The position numbers were made by a program, and so were the translations under genes. Below, piece by piece: positions 25,473 through 32,504 of a DNA stretch of 45,533 nucleotides (position 1 is its first letter; every line of letters begins with the position of its first letter). The notes beneath the pieces were generated by a model, which had not been told where the DNA came from, did not search any database, and saw only the letters and a program-made list of their open reading frames with translations. The stretch spans positions 1-45,533 of the forward strand of contig PWGV01000033.1 in assembly GCA_003554585.1 (NCBI GenBank). Reading direction: 5' to 3'. The DNA is from Halobacteroidaceae bacterium (lineage in GTDB: Bacteria; Bacillota; Halanaerobiia; B1SED10-174).

Positions 25473-26714
25473 CTAAGTTTTTTTAGCCGAGAGAGGGAGC
25501 AGGGTGGCAAAAAACGCTGAAAGCAGGAATGAAACGAGGGCAAATAGGATTGAATAGAAGTAAGTCCCGGAGATATCGTATAAGAAGCCGCCCATAAAGG
25601 TGCCCAGTGCGGGACCCAAACCCATGCAGATAAGGGTTGCGAGCCCCCAGATTTTTCCCAGGGAAGCTCTGCCGAAGATTGCCCCGGCATATCCGGCAAC
25701 TCCTCCGGGCTCAATTGCCCAGTAAATTGTAAAAAGGATGGCAGAGATGGCCCCACCAAGCAGGGAAACCCGGGTAGTAAAAAGAAGTAAACAGGCCAGG
25801 ACTCCGGAAAGGGGGGCCATGATAAGCATTATTTTTCGTCCCCGGGCTTCTTTTTCCTTGCGGGCAACAATTCGGTCTGCGCAAACACCCATTAGAGGCA
25901 TAAGCACTATCCCGCTTAAACCAATTAAGACATAAAGACTGGTTGCGGTGCTTAAGGAAAGGCCGATTTCCCGGACCCAGAACATAACCACCTGAGTCCA
26001 GATTAAAAATTCTCCTACCAGGCTAAAGAAAAAAGCCAGTATTGCTCCCCAGATGGCAAAGGAAGAGAAGGCCTGTTTCAGTGTCCAGGTGGTAGCAGAG
26101 GCGGTTTTTTGCTGACCTCCCGGTTGAATACCATAAAATTCCGGGGCCCTTTTACTGAGCAGGGTTGCCAGGAGAAGAGCCCCGAGAATAACCAGACTGA
26201 GAGCCTGCATTGCCGCCCGCCAGTCTACTGTGGTAAGGATATTTTCTACCCCCAGGCTCAATATTACCTGGGAAACAGGGGCTCCCATGAATGCCCACCC
26301 CCACATTCGGGCGTAGTTTGGTCCAACAAACCATTTCCGAACTGACACCGTTGAGGATACCCAGAGCATTCCCGTGCCTATGCCAGCAAATATGGCATAA
26401 GAAGCAAGGTAAGCGGGATAAGTCTGGACCTGACTGGTTAGAAAAAAACCGAGAGCTCCGAATACTGCTCCTATCGCATAAGCTGGCCGGGGTCCCCAGC
26501 GATCGATAATTATGCCGCTGCCAAAGGCGGTAAGTGCATAAATGGTCATCATAAGCGAGTAACCAAGGGAAACCTGGCCAACTGTCCAGCCCAGGTCTTC
26601 CTGCATGGGATCAAGGAGAACAGAAAAAGTTGCCCGGTAGCCAAAAAGGCAAAAAACAGCCAGCCAGGCTGATGCTATTACCTGTATCCCTAACCTCTGC
26701 TCGGGTTTTAACAT
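25473..26714 (-). CDS. Major facilitator superfamily transporter (OxlT-like)
   Basis: A 413-residue membrane carrier with 12 predicted helices. The loop 2-3 signature is GSGIIIDRWGPRPAYAIGAV, and a related loop appears after helix 8 (GVCADRIVARKEKEARGRK). The N-terminal region (FSVLLDPMQEDLGWTVGQVSLGYSLMMTIYAL) and overall length match the monocarboxylate/oxalate-formate antiporter branch. The substrate is unknown; an organic anion is the best guess. The ATG has a GGAGGG site. It is divergent from the DUF6485 gene and just upstream of msrA on the same strand. Confidence 0.85.
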   Translation of the reverse strand: MLKPEQRLGIQVIASAWLAVFCLFGYRATFSVLLDPMQEDLGWTVGQVSLGYSLMMTIYALTAFGSGIIIDRWGPRPAYAIGAVFGALGFFLTSQVQTYPAYLASYAIFAGIGTGMLWVSSTVSVRKWFVGPNYARMWGWAFMGAPVSQVILSLGVENILTTVDWRAAMQALSLVILGALLLATLLSKRAPEFYGIQPGGQQKTASATTWTLKQAFSSFAIWGAILAFFFSLVGEFLIWTQVVMFWVREIGLSLSTATSLYVLIGLSGIVLMPLMGVCADRIVARKEKEARGRKIMLIMAPLSGVLACLLLFTTRVSLLGGAISAILFTIYWAIEPGGVAGYAGAIFGRASLGKIWGLATLICMGLGPALGTFMGGFLYDISGTYFYSILFALVSFLLSAFFATLLPLSAKKT

Positions 26715-26747
26715 TGCTGTCCCTCCATTTTTATAGGTTTAAAGGTT

Positions 26748-26776
26748 TTGCCATAAAGGTCGGTTTTCGTTATAAT
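26748..26776 (+). promoter_or_regulatory. Sigma-A promoter of the DUF6485/QueG-like pair
   Basis: TTGCCA (26748-26753) and TATAAT (26771-26776) with a 17-base spacer, 33 bases before the first gene. Confidence 0.85.
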
Positions 26777-26809
26777 GTTAATAGCCTGTAAAAAGGAGTG
26801 AATGGTTAA

Positions 26810-27004
26810 ATGGAATGTCCACAGATTGAAAAAAACATGGAAATTTGCAACTGTACTTATGAACCCTGTCCCCGCAAGGGAAAATGTTGTGAATGTATCG
26901 CCTTTCACCGCAGGTCAAATCAACTCCCGGCTTGCTTTTTCTCTGCGGAAACTGAAAAAACCTATGACCGTTCTTTCGCCGCTTTCATCAGGGAGAACTC
27001 CTAA
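26810..27004 (+). CDS. Small Cys-rich protein, DUF6485-like
   Basis: A 64-residue protein with a dense Cys cluster near the start: MECPQIEKNMEICNCTYEPCPRKGKCCECIAFH, eight cysteines within 30 residues, plus one later (ACFFS). This is the DUF6485 pattern, likely a metal-binding knot. The rest is a helix ending IRENS. It is two bases upstream of the QueG-like gene under the same promoter, so the two proteins probably work together. The GGAGTG site is 12 bases before this ATG; an overlapping frame from 26802 is closer to it but encodes no known protein. Confidence 0.75.
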   Translation: MECPQIEKNMEICNCTYEPCPRKGKCCECIAFHRRSNQLPACFFSAETEKTYDRSFAAFIRENS

Positions 27005-27006
27005 CA

Positions 27007-27756
27007 ATGGCCAGAAAAATTTTGCAAGGAATTGAATCATTGGCCCAGGAAGCTGGCTGTTTTCTGGGAACTGCCTGCCTTTCTCCCGGGGAAATGGGTG
27101 ATGCAAAATCCCGCGGAGGAATTGATTTTTCCGGGCTTCCTTACGTTGTTTCAATAATTGCTCCTTTTCCGGCAGTCGTCATCAACCAGTTGCGGGAAGG
27201 CCCGTCCTTGACCTATCTCTATCATTACCGGGTTGTTAATACCCAGCTGGACCGTTTAATGCTCGAGGTTAGCACCTTTCTGGAAGAAGCGGGAGGGCAA
27301 ACCTTTCCCATACCCGCTTCCCAGCGCATTGGCAATAAATTTCAGAGCATTTTTCCTCACAGGACTTCCGCTCGAGCAGCAGGGTTAGGGTGGATCGGCC
27401 GCAGCAGCCACCTAGTTACGAAAGCTCGAGGTCCAAGGGTGAGACTGGGAACAGTTTTAACGGATTTACCCCTGTCCCAGGGAGAACCAATAAAAAATGG
27501 TTGCGGTGATTGTCGGGCCTGCGTTGAGGCCTGCCCACCCGGGGCAATTAAGGGTCCGGAATTTAGCCCTGAGGACCCCCAGGAAAAACGCTTTGACCCC
27601 CAGGCCTGCCACGATTATAAAAACCTGGTCCGGGACCATTTCGGAAAAAGGGTTTGCGGCATTTGTCTTGCAGTTTGTCCCCATGGACCTTATTCCCTCC
27701 CCATTAGCGGGCGGGATAATGATCATCCTCTGGTGCCTCCAAGGCAAAAAGGATAG
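27007..27756 (+). CDS. QueG-like double [4Fe-4S] oxidoreductase
   Basis: A 249-residue protein related to epoxyqueuosine reductase QueG. The N-terminal part (IESLAQEAGCFLGTACLSPGE..., RTSARAAGLGWIGRSSHLVTKARGPRVRLGTVLTDLPL) has the cobalamin-binding-type fold of QueG. The C-terminal ferredoxin part has CGDCRACVEACPPGAI and CGICLAVCPHG. QueG is about 380 residues with a HEAT-repeat tail that is missing here, and no other queuosine genes are near, so this short branch may act on another substrate. Its start follows the upstream stop by two bases, and its end overlaps the convergent methyltransferase gene by 53 bases. Confidence 0.8.
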   Translation: MARKILQGIESLAQEAGCFLGTACLSPGEMGDAKSRGGIDFSGLPYVVSIIAPFPAVVINQLREGPSLTYLYHYRVVNTQLDRLMLEVSTFLEEAGGQTFPIPASQRIGNKFQSIFPHRTSARAAGLGWIGRSSHLVTKARGPRVRLGTVLTDLPLSQGEPIKNGCGDCRACVEACPPGAIKGPEFSPEDPQEKRFDPQACHDYKNLVRDHFGKRVCGICLAVCPHGPYSLPISGRDNDHPLVPPRQKG

Positions 27757-28288
27757 GGGGATTGTTGGCCTGGTTGATAAAGCTGTACTGGAGAACAATA
27801 ACTTCCTCCTGGTTGAGGGTGGGCAGGAATTTTTCCAAAGCAGCCAGTTCTCCCTTGCCCTCGGTGTGTCCGTGATAGGCTACAATGGTAATTATACCCC
27901 CGGGGGAGAGGATTTGCAAAGCTTTGCGGATAGCTGTTATGGTACTATCGGGATTGGTTACAATTTCGTGGTTACTTCCTGGCAGGTAGCCCAGGTTAAA
28001 AACAATTGCCTTAAAGGGTCCCCGGGTTAACTCATCAAGGTGGCGGTGATCCCCTTTAATTAGATCCACCCGCTCCGAAATGCCTTCTTCCTGTAGAAGG
28101 TTTGCAGTCTTTTTTACCGCTTCCTCCTGGATATCGATTGCTACAACCTGGCCCTCGGGGCCAACCAGGTTGGCTAAATGCCGGGTATCCTTTCCATTGC
28201 CTGCGGTGGCGTCCAGAGCCCTGTCTCCAGGCTGGAGGATCCGCTCCATTAATTCATGGCTGAATTTTAGAGCATTAGATAAAAACAT
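27704..28288 (-). CDS. mnmM: tRNA 5-aminomethyl-2-thiouridine methyltransferase MnmM (YtqB)
   Basis: Starting at the ATG at 28288, which follows GGAAGG, this is a 194-residue class I methyltransferase. SAM-binding motif I is LDATAGNGKDTRHLA; the acidic end of strand 2 is VVAIDIQEEAV; motif IV is VFNLGYLPGSNHEIVTNPDSTITAI, which is distinctive for the YtqB/MnmM family. The family completes mnm5s2U at the tRNA wobble position in Gram-positive bacteria. A 65-residue upstream extension in the same frame runs over the divergent phosphoesterase gene and is spurious. The 3' end overlaps the QueG-like gene tail to tail. Confidence 0.9.
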   Translation of the reverse strand: MFLSNALKFSHELMERILQPGDRALDATAGNGKDTRHLANLVGPEGQVVAIDIQEEAVKKTANLLQEEGISERVDLIKGDHRHLDELTRGPFKAIVFNLGYLPGSNHEIVTNPDSTITAIRKALQILSPGGIITIVAYHGHTEGKGELAALEKFLPTLNQEEVIVLQYSFINQANNPPILFALEAPEDDHYPAR

Positions 28289-28319
28289 TTTAACCTTCCT
28301 TTCTTTTGAGGTGATAGAT

Positions 28320-28808
28320 TTGAGAATTGGTGTGCTTTCCGATACCCATATTCCCCACCGGGCTTCCCGGCTACCTGATCCCCTCTTGAGGGATTTTGCT
28401 GGAGTTGATATGATTCTACATGCAGGGGATCTGGTTACAGAAGCAGTATTAAAAAAATTAGAGGAATTAGCTCCCTGCCACACTGTGCGGGGGAATATGG
28501 ACGGTCCTGCCCTGCAACAAAAGTTACCGGAAAAAAAAGAAATTAAAGCGGGAAATATTCGGATCGGGCTTTTACACGGTCACGGGATGGGAGGCAATGC
28601 TCTGCAGAAAGCCCAGGTTGAGTTTGGTTCCCGTAACCTCGATGTGGTGGTTTTCGGCCATTCCCATCACCCCTACAATGAAATCCACCGAGGGTGCCTT
28701 TTTTTCAACCCGGGTTCACCGACTGATAAAAGATGGGTTCCCTATTTTTCTTATGGTTTTTTATATATTGAAAAAGATGGAGTCAAGGGGAAAATAATTA
28801 GTTTTTGA
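28320..28808 (+). CDS. YfcE/MJ0936-type metallophosphoesterase
   Basis: A 162-residue phosphodiesterase with all metal motifs: SDTH (D8, H10), HAGDLV, GNMDG, LLHGHG and GHSHHP, followed by NPGSPTDKR. It probably hydrolyses cyclic or small phosphodiesters in the cytoplasm; the substrate is unknown. The start is TTG at 28320, seven bases after GAGGTG; the frame open upstream lies over mnmM and is spurious. Only 31 bases separate it from the divergent mnmM start, so the promoters must overlap coding sequence. It leads a four-gene plus-strand unit ending at 30735. Confidence 0.92.
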   Translation: MRIGVLSDTHIPHRASRLPDPLLRDFAGVDMILHAGDLVTEAVLKKLEELAPCHTVRGNMDGPALQQKLPEKKEIKAGNIRIGLLHGHGMGGNALQKAQVEFGSRNLDVVVFGHSHHPYNEIHRGCLFFNPGSPTDKRWVPYFSYGFLYIEKDGVKGKIISF

Positions 28809-28829
28809 GCTTAAAGGGGGGTTTTTAAA

Positions 28830-29189
28830 ATGGCAGTTTACGATCTTGCCCATAAGCTGGGAGAGCAGCTAAAAAAATCAGAAGAATATGAAGAATATCA
28901 AAAGTATCGTCAGGAATTACTTAAAGATGAGGAAACCAGGAAGATGGTCGAGGATTACCAGAATATTAGTTTCCGGGTAAATTCAGCTAAAGCCTGGGGC
29001 CAGGAAGTAAAAGAAGAGGATCAAAAGAAGCTGAAGAAACTGGAAGAGCTGGTTCAACTGAATAATAAGGCCAGAAAATATCTGGAAGTTGAATCCAGGA
29101 TAAGTATAATACTTCAGGATATCCAGAAAATAATATTTGAAGACCTGGACCTTGGTTTGTTGCAGGACAGTGAGGAGGAAGACGGATAA
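28830..29189 (+). CDS. YlbF/YmcA family protein
   Basis: A 119-residue, wholly helical, highly charged protein (AVYDLAHKLGEQLKKSEEYEEYQKYRQELLKDEETRKMVEDYQNI...) matching the YlbF/YmcA domain. In Bacillus these proteins act with YaaT on RNase Y and affect competence, biofilm and sporulation. It has an AAAGGGGGG site, follows the phosphoesterase by 21 bases, and its stop touches the next ATG, so translation is likely coupled. Confidence 0.88.
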   Translation: MAVYDLAHKLGEQLKKSEEYEEYQKYRQELLKDEETRKMVEDYQNISFRVNSAKAWGQEVKEEDQKKLKKLEELVQLNNKARKYLEVESRISIILQDIQKIIFEDLDLGLLQDSEEEDG

Positions 29190-30005
29190 ATGAAGAAAAA
29201 GATGGTGGCCCTGGATATTGATGGGACCCTTGTTGACAAGGAAGGAAAGCTTACTCCCAGAACTGCAAAAGCAGTTAAGAGAATAAAGGATATGGGGGTA
29301 AATGTTGTTCTGGCAACAGGGAGGAGATATTTCTCCTGTTGGGAATTAATTAATGAGCTTGCAATTAACCTCCCCGTGGTAACCCATAACGGGGCTTTGG
29401 TTTTAAGTTCCTGTGGGCAGGAGGTTCTCCACAGTCGCCCTCTCGATGCAGGATGGCTTCCAGGAGTGCTTTCGGAAATGGATGAAAAAAAACTGGACCA
29501 TTATCTGCACTCTCTGGATAATATCTGGCTTTACCGGGAACCCCGTATGGAATGGGGAGCCAAGCACCTGGAAAAAAATAAGGATTTTGTCGAGTGGTTC
29601 GAATTTGCCAGTTTTCCCAATCGCCCCTTTCACCGCGTAATGGCAGTGGGATCAAAAGAACAGATAAGTGGTTTTTTGCAGGAGAGTAAGGAAAGCATAA
29701 ATGGTTCCTGTCGTTACATCCACTTTACATCTGAGTATCATGAAATGGATATTCTTGAGTTTCTCCACCCACAGGCTACCAAGGCCAGTGGACTTAAATT
29801 TGTCGCGGAAAATCTTGGAGTTAAGCCGGAAGAAGTTTTAGCAGTTGGCGATGAAACCAATGATATCGAAATGATTAAATGGGCGGGGCTTGGAGTTGCC
29901 ATGAGCAATGGGGTTCCAGGCTTAAAAGAGGCAGCGGATATGGTTTGTGGGAGTAATGATGAAGATGGCCTGGCAGAATTACTGGAACAAATATTTCTTC
30001 TGTGA
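29190..30005 (+). CDS. Cof-type HAD-family phosphatase
   Basis: A 271-residue HAD phosphatase of the Cof/YkrA type. Motif I is VALDIDGTLVD with the nucleophile Asp; motif II is VVLATGRR; Lys is in HPQATKASGLKFVAENLG; motif IV is AVGDETNDIEMIKWAGLGVAMSNG. The C2B cap domain lies in the middle. Members dephosphorylate sugar phosphates or FMN/PLP-type compounds; the substrate is not shown by the sequence. It starts directly after the YlbF stop codon. Confidence 0.92.
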   Translation: MKKKMVALDIDGTLVDKEGKLTPRTAKAVKRIKDMGVNVVLATGRRYFSCWELINELAINLPVVTHNGALVLSSCGQEVLHSRPLDAGWLPGVLSEMDEKKLDHYLHSLDNIWLYREPRMEWGAKHLEKNKDFVEWFEFASFPNRPFHRVMAVGSKEQISGFLQESKESINGSCRYIHFTSEYHEMDILEFLHPQATKASGLKFVAENLGVKPEEVLAVGDETNDIEMIKWAGLGVAMSNGVPGLKEAADMVCGSNDEDGLAELLEQIFLL

Positions 30006-30017
30006 GGAGGTTTACCC

Positions 30018-30698
30018 ATGGAAATTCGGTTTCTTGGTCATTCTGGTTTCTGGATTGATGAGGGGGATTATAAACTGATTATTGATCCTTTTATTAGCGG
30101 TAATCCCCAGGCTGAGGACGAGTATTTGGAATTAAAACCTGACTGGATTCTCCTGACCCATGGACACGGCGATCACCTGGGGGATGCTCTCACAATGGCC
30201 AAGGAAAGCGGGGCAACTATAATTGCGCCCTTTGAGCTGGCAACTTATTGTGAGAAAAAAGGGTGCCAGGTTCATCCGATGCATATTGGAGGGGCCCACG
30301 TTTTTCCCTTTGGCCGGGTAAAAATGACTCCTGCGCTACATGGTTCGGCAGTTATAGAAGGTGATCAGATTATTTATACTGGAAGCCCCTGTGGTTTTCT
30401 CCTCCAGATAGAAGGCCGCTCCATTTACCACGCGGGAGATACAGGCCTTTTCTCGGATATGCGGTTAATTGTTCCTGAAGGGGGACTGGATCTAGCTATT
30501 CTTCCCATTGGAGATAACTTTGTTATGGGGCCCGATGACGCTGCCCGGGCAGTTGATTTTCTAGCTCCGCGACGGGTAATCCCCGTGCACTATGACACTT
30601 TCCCCCTTATCTTCCAGGATCCTGATCATTTTAAAAAACAGGTTGAGGATAAGACCGAAGTTATTATTTTGAAGCCGGGTGAAGTTCTAAGGATATAG
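30018..30698 (+). CDS. UPF0173 metallo-beta-lactamase-fold hydrolase
   Basis: A 226-residue metal-dependent hydrolase. It opens MEIRFLGHSGFWI, and the zinc motif is LLTHGHGDHLGD (HxHxDH), with later ligands in YHAGDTG and VIPVHYDTFP. This is the UPF0173 (YtkL) pattern. The cytoplasmic role is unknown. It has a GGAGG site, follows the HAD gene by 12 bases and is the last gene of the unit. Confidence 0.93.
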   Translation: MEIRFLGHSGFWIDEGDYKLIIDPFISGNPQAEDEYLELKPDWILLTHGHGDHLGDALTMAKESGATIIAPFELATYCEKKGCQVHPMHIGGAHVFPFGRVKMTPALHGSAVIEGDQIIYTGSPCGFLLQIEGRSIYHAGDTGLFSDMRLIVPEGGLDLAILPIGDNFVMGPDDAARAVDFLAPRRVIPVHYDTFPLIFQDPDHFKKQVEDKTEVIILKPGEVLRI

Positions 30699-30705
30699 TA
30701 ATAAA

Positions 30706-30735
30706 AAAAGGGGGAGTCAAAGCTCCCCCCTTTTT
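30706..30735. terminator. Bidirectional terminator, UPF0173 / nfu
   Basis: AAAAGGGGGAG (30706-30716) pairs with CTCCCCCCTTTT (30723-30734), leaving the loop TCAAAG; A and T runs flank it. It ends both convergent genes. Confidence 0.9.
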
Positions 30736-30737
30736 CT

Positions 30738-30956
30738 CTATGCTTCTTCAACTTTCTTTACTTCAGGAATTTCTTCCTTTAGAATTCTCTCAATACCATT
30801 GGCTAGAGTCATGGAGGCCATCGGGCAGCCCTTGCAGGCTCCGGTAAGGCGAACCCTAACAACGCCCTCCTTAACTTCAACCAGTTCCACATCCCCGCCA
30901 TCAGCCTGGAGAGCGGGGCGGATTTTTTCCAATGCAGTTTTTACTTTTTCTTCCAT
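30738..30956 (-). CDS. NifU C-terminal domain (Nfu) Fe-S carrier
   Basis: A 72-residue stand-alone Nfu domain. It begins VKTALEKIRPALQADGGDVELVEV and has the cluster motif GACKGCPMAS with Cys41 and Cys44. Dimers bind one [4Fe-4S] or [2Fe-2S] cluster between subunits and pass it to target proteins, which fits the many Fe-S proteins around. The GGAGGTGG site precedes the ATG. It is a single gene, divergent from ytoI. Confidence 0.95.
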   Translation of the reverse strand: MEEKVKTALEKIRPALQADGGDVELVEVKEGVVRVRLTGACKGCPMASMTLANGIERILKEEIPEVKKVEEA

Positions 30957-31064
30957 GTTTCCACCTCCTCGAACCTCAAATACCTTTTCCTGATTTTCCT
31001 TCGCGATAAAAACATTATTTCCTCTAGTTTATTTTACCCGGATTAAAAAAAGAAGGTGATTTGC

Positions 31065-32375
31065 TTGGCTCCAAAATACCTGGAATTGATAAGATATATT
31101 GAATCCCTGGAAGAAGGGGAAAAAATTTCAGTTCGCAAACTTGCCCGGGAACATGAAGTTAGCCAGGGTACAGCTTACCGGGCGATCAAAGAAGCTGAAA
31201 ATCAGGGTATCGTGAGCACTATTGAGAGAGTTGGAACAATAAGGGTTCACGGAGACCCCCGCCAAAAAACCCAGGAGCTTACTTATAAGGAAGTAGCAAG
31301 AATAGTTGAAGGGGAGCTTCTTGCCGGAGAACGGGGGAGTCAGGAAAACCTGAAAAAATTTCTTATCGGCGCCATGGAACTTCCCGCCGCAGCCTCATAC
31401 ATAGAGGAAGGGAACCTTGTTATTGTAGGGAATCGCCACGATATCCAGAAATATGCTTTAAATCACGGGGCTCCAGTTCTTGTTACCGGGGGTTTCGGCG
31501 TCCATAAAGATATTCTTAAACTTGCTGAAAAAAAAGGATTGCCGGTTATTTCATCCTCCTATGATACTTTTTCTACCGCAGCCTTAATTAACAGGGCTCT
31601 TTTCGAGAGAAGGGTTCAGAAAAGGATCCTGCTGGTGGAGGATATAATGGTTACCGATGTATTTTCTCTAAGTCCTGATTCAACGGTTTCCGACTGGTAC
31701 CAGCTTCTTAGAAATACCCACCACACCCGGTTTCCTGTAATTAACAAGAGCGGGCGGGTAGTAGGGGTGGTTACTGGAAAAGATGTAGCGGAGGCCTCGG
31801 AAAAAAAGAGTATTTCCCGGGTCATGACAACCGACCCCATTACGGTAAGCCCCAAAACTTCCGTGGCAACTGTTTCCCATATAATGGTCTGGAGGGGAAT
31901 TGAACTATTACCGGTGGTAGGGGAAAATCAAAAACTCCTGGGAATAGCCACCCGACAGGATGTAATGCAGGCGCTGCATCAAATGGAAAAACAGCCCCAG
32001 ATGGGAGAAGGGCTTGAGGATAATGTTTTAAGGTCAATCAGTATTTACCGCCAGGATAAGAGGTTTATTCTTTCCGGGAGAGTAACAGGTTACATGCTGA
32101 ACAGATTGGGAGTAATGAGCACCGGGATTATGAACCTGCTTTTTGCCAACCTGGCTGCCGAGGTGATGCAGTCGGAAAATAAAGAGCGGGGAGAAATGGA
32201 AAATTATAATTTTTATTCAATCAAACCCCTGCCCCTGGGAAGTAGTTTCCTCATTGAAGGCGAATTACTGGAAGCAGGTCGCCACGGGGGCCTTGTTGAA
32301 ATGAGGGCTTATAATCAACCCGGGGAAGAACTTGTTGCCAAAGCGACCGCTTGGGTTAAAGTCCTGGGGGGTTAA
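31065..32375 (+). CDS. YtoI-like DRTGG/CBS/thioesterase-fold regulator
   Basis: A 436-residue multidomain protein. Order: winged helix-turn-helix (1-65, SVRKLAREHEVSQGTAYRAIKEAENQGIVSTIERVGTIRV), a DRTGG domain (about 70-185, ending ISSSYDTFSTAALINRAL), two CBS domains (about 190-305, VEDIMVTDVFSLSPDSTV and VMTTDPITVSPKTSV), and a hotdog thioesterase-like domain (about 320-436). This is the layout of Bacillus YtoI. CBS and DRTGG domains usually sense adenine nucleotides; the target genes are unknown. TTG 31065, six bases after GAAGGTG, is preferred to GTG 31056, which lies inside that site. It is often near dnaE, as here. Confidence 0.9.
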   Translation: MAPKYLELIRYIESLEEGEKISVRKLAREHEVSQGTAYRAIKEAENQGIVSTIERVGTIRVHGDPRQKTQELTYKEVARIVEGELLAGERGSQENLKKFLIGAMELPAAASYIEEGNLVIVGNRHDIQKYALNHGAPVLVTGGFGVHKDILKLAEKKGLPVISSSYDTFSTAALINRALFERRVQKRILLVEDIMVTDVFSLSPDSTVSDWYQLLRNTHHTRFPVINKSGRVVGVVTGKDVAEASEKKSISRVMTTDPITVSPKTSVATVSHIMVWRGIELLPVVGENQKLLGIATRQDVMQALHQMEKQPQMGEGLEDNVLRSISIYRQDKRFILSGRVTGYMLNRLGVMSTGIMNLLFANLAAEVMQSENKERGEMENYNFYSIKPLPLGSSFLIEGELLEAGRHGGLVEMRAYNQPGEELVAKATAWVKVLGG

Positions 32376-32386
32376 GAAATAAAAGA

Positions 32387-32425
32387 GCCTGCGGGAGAAA
32401 AAATCCTGCAGGCATTTCTTTTTTT
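32387..32425 (+). terminator. Terminator after ytoI
   Basis: GCCTGCGGGA (32387-32396) pairs with TCCTGCAGGC (32404-32413; one G-U pair), followed by an almost unbroken T-run. Confidence 0.88.
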
Positions 32426-32504
32426 AACAGAACGAATAAAGCGGGGGCTTGGAAGGAATAAGAGGGGGAAAAACGAAATAATTAAAGAGAAGGAGGGGTT
32501 GGGA

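Noticed and set aside
28080-28319. An 80-codon upstream extension of the metallophosphoesterase
   Set aside because: It lies antisense to mnmM; the family begins at MRIGVLSDTH and TTG 28320 has the ribosome site.
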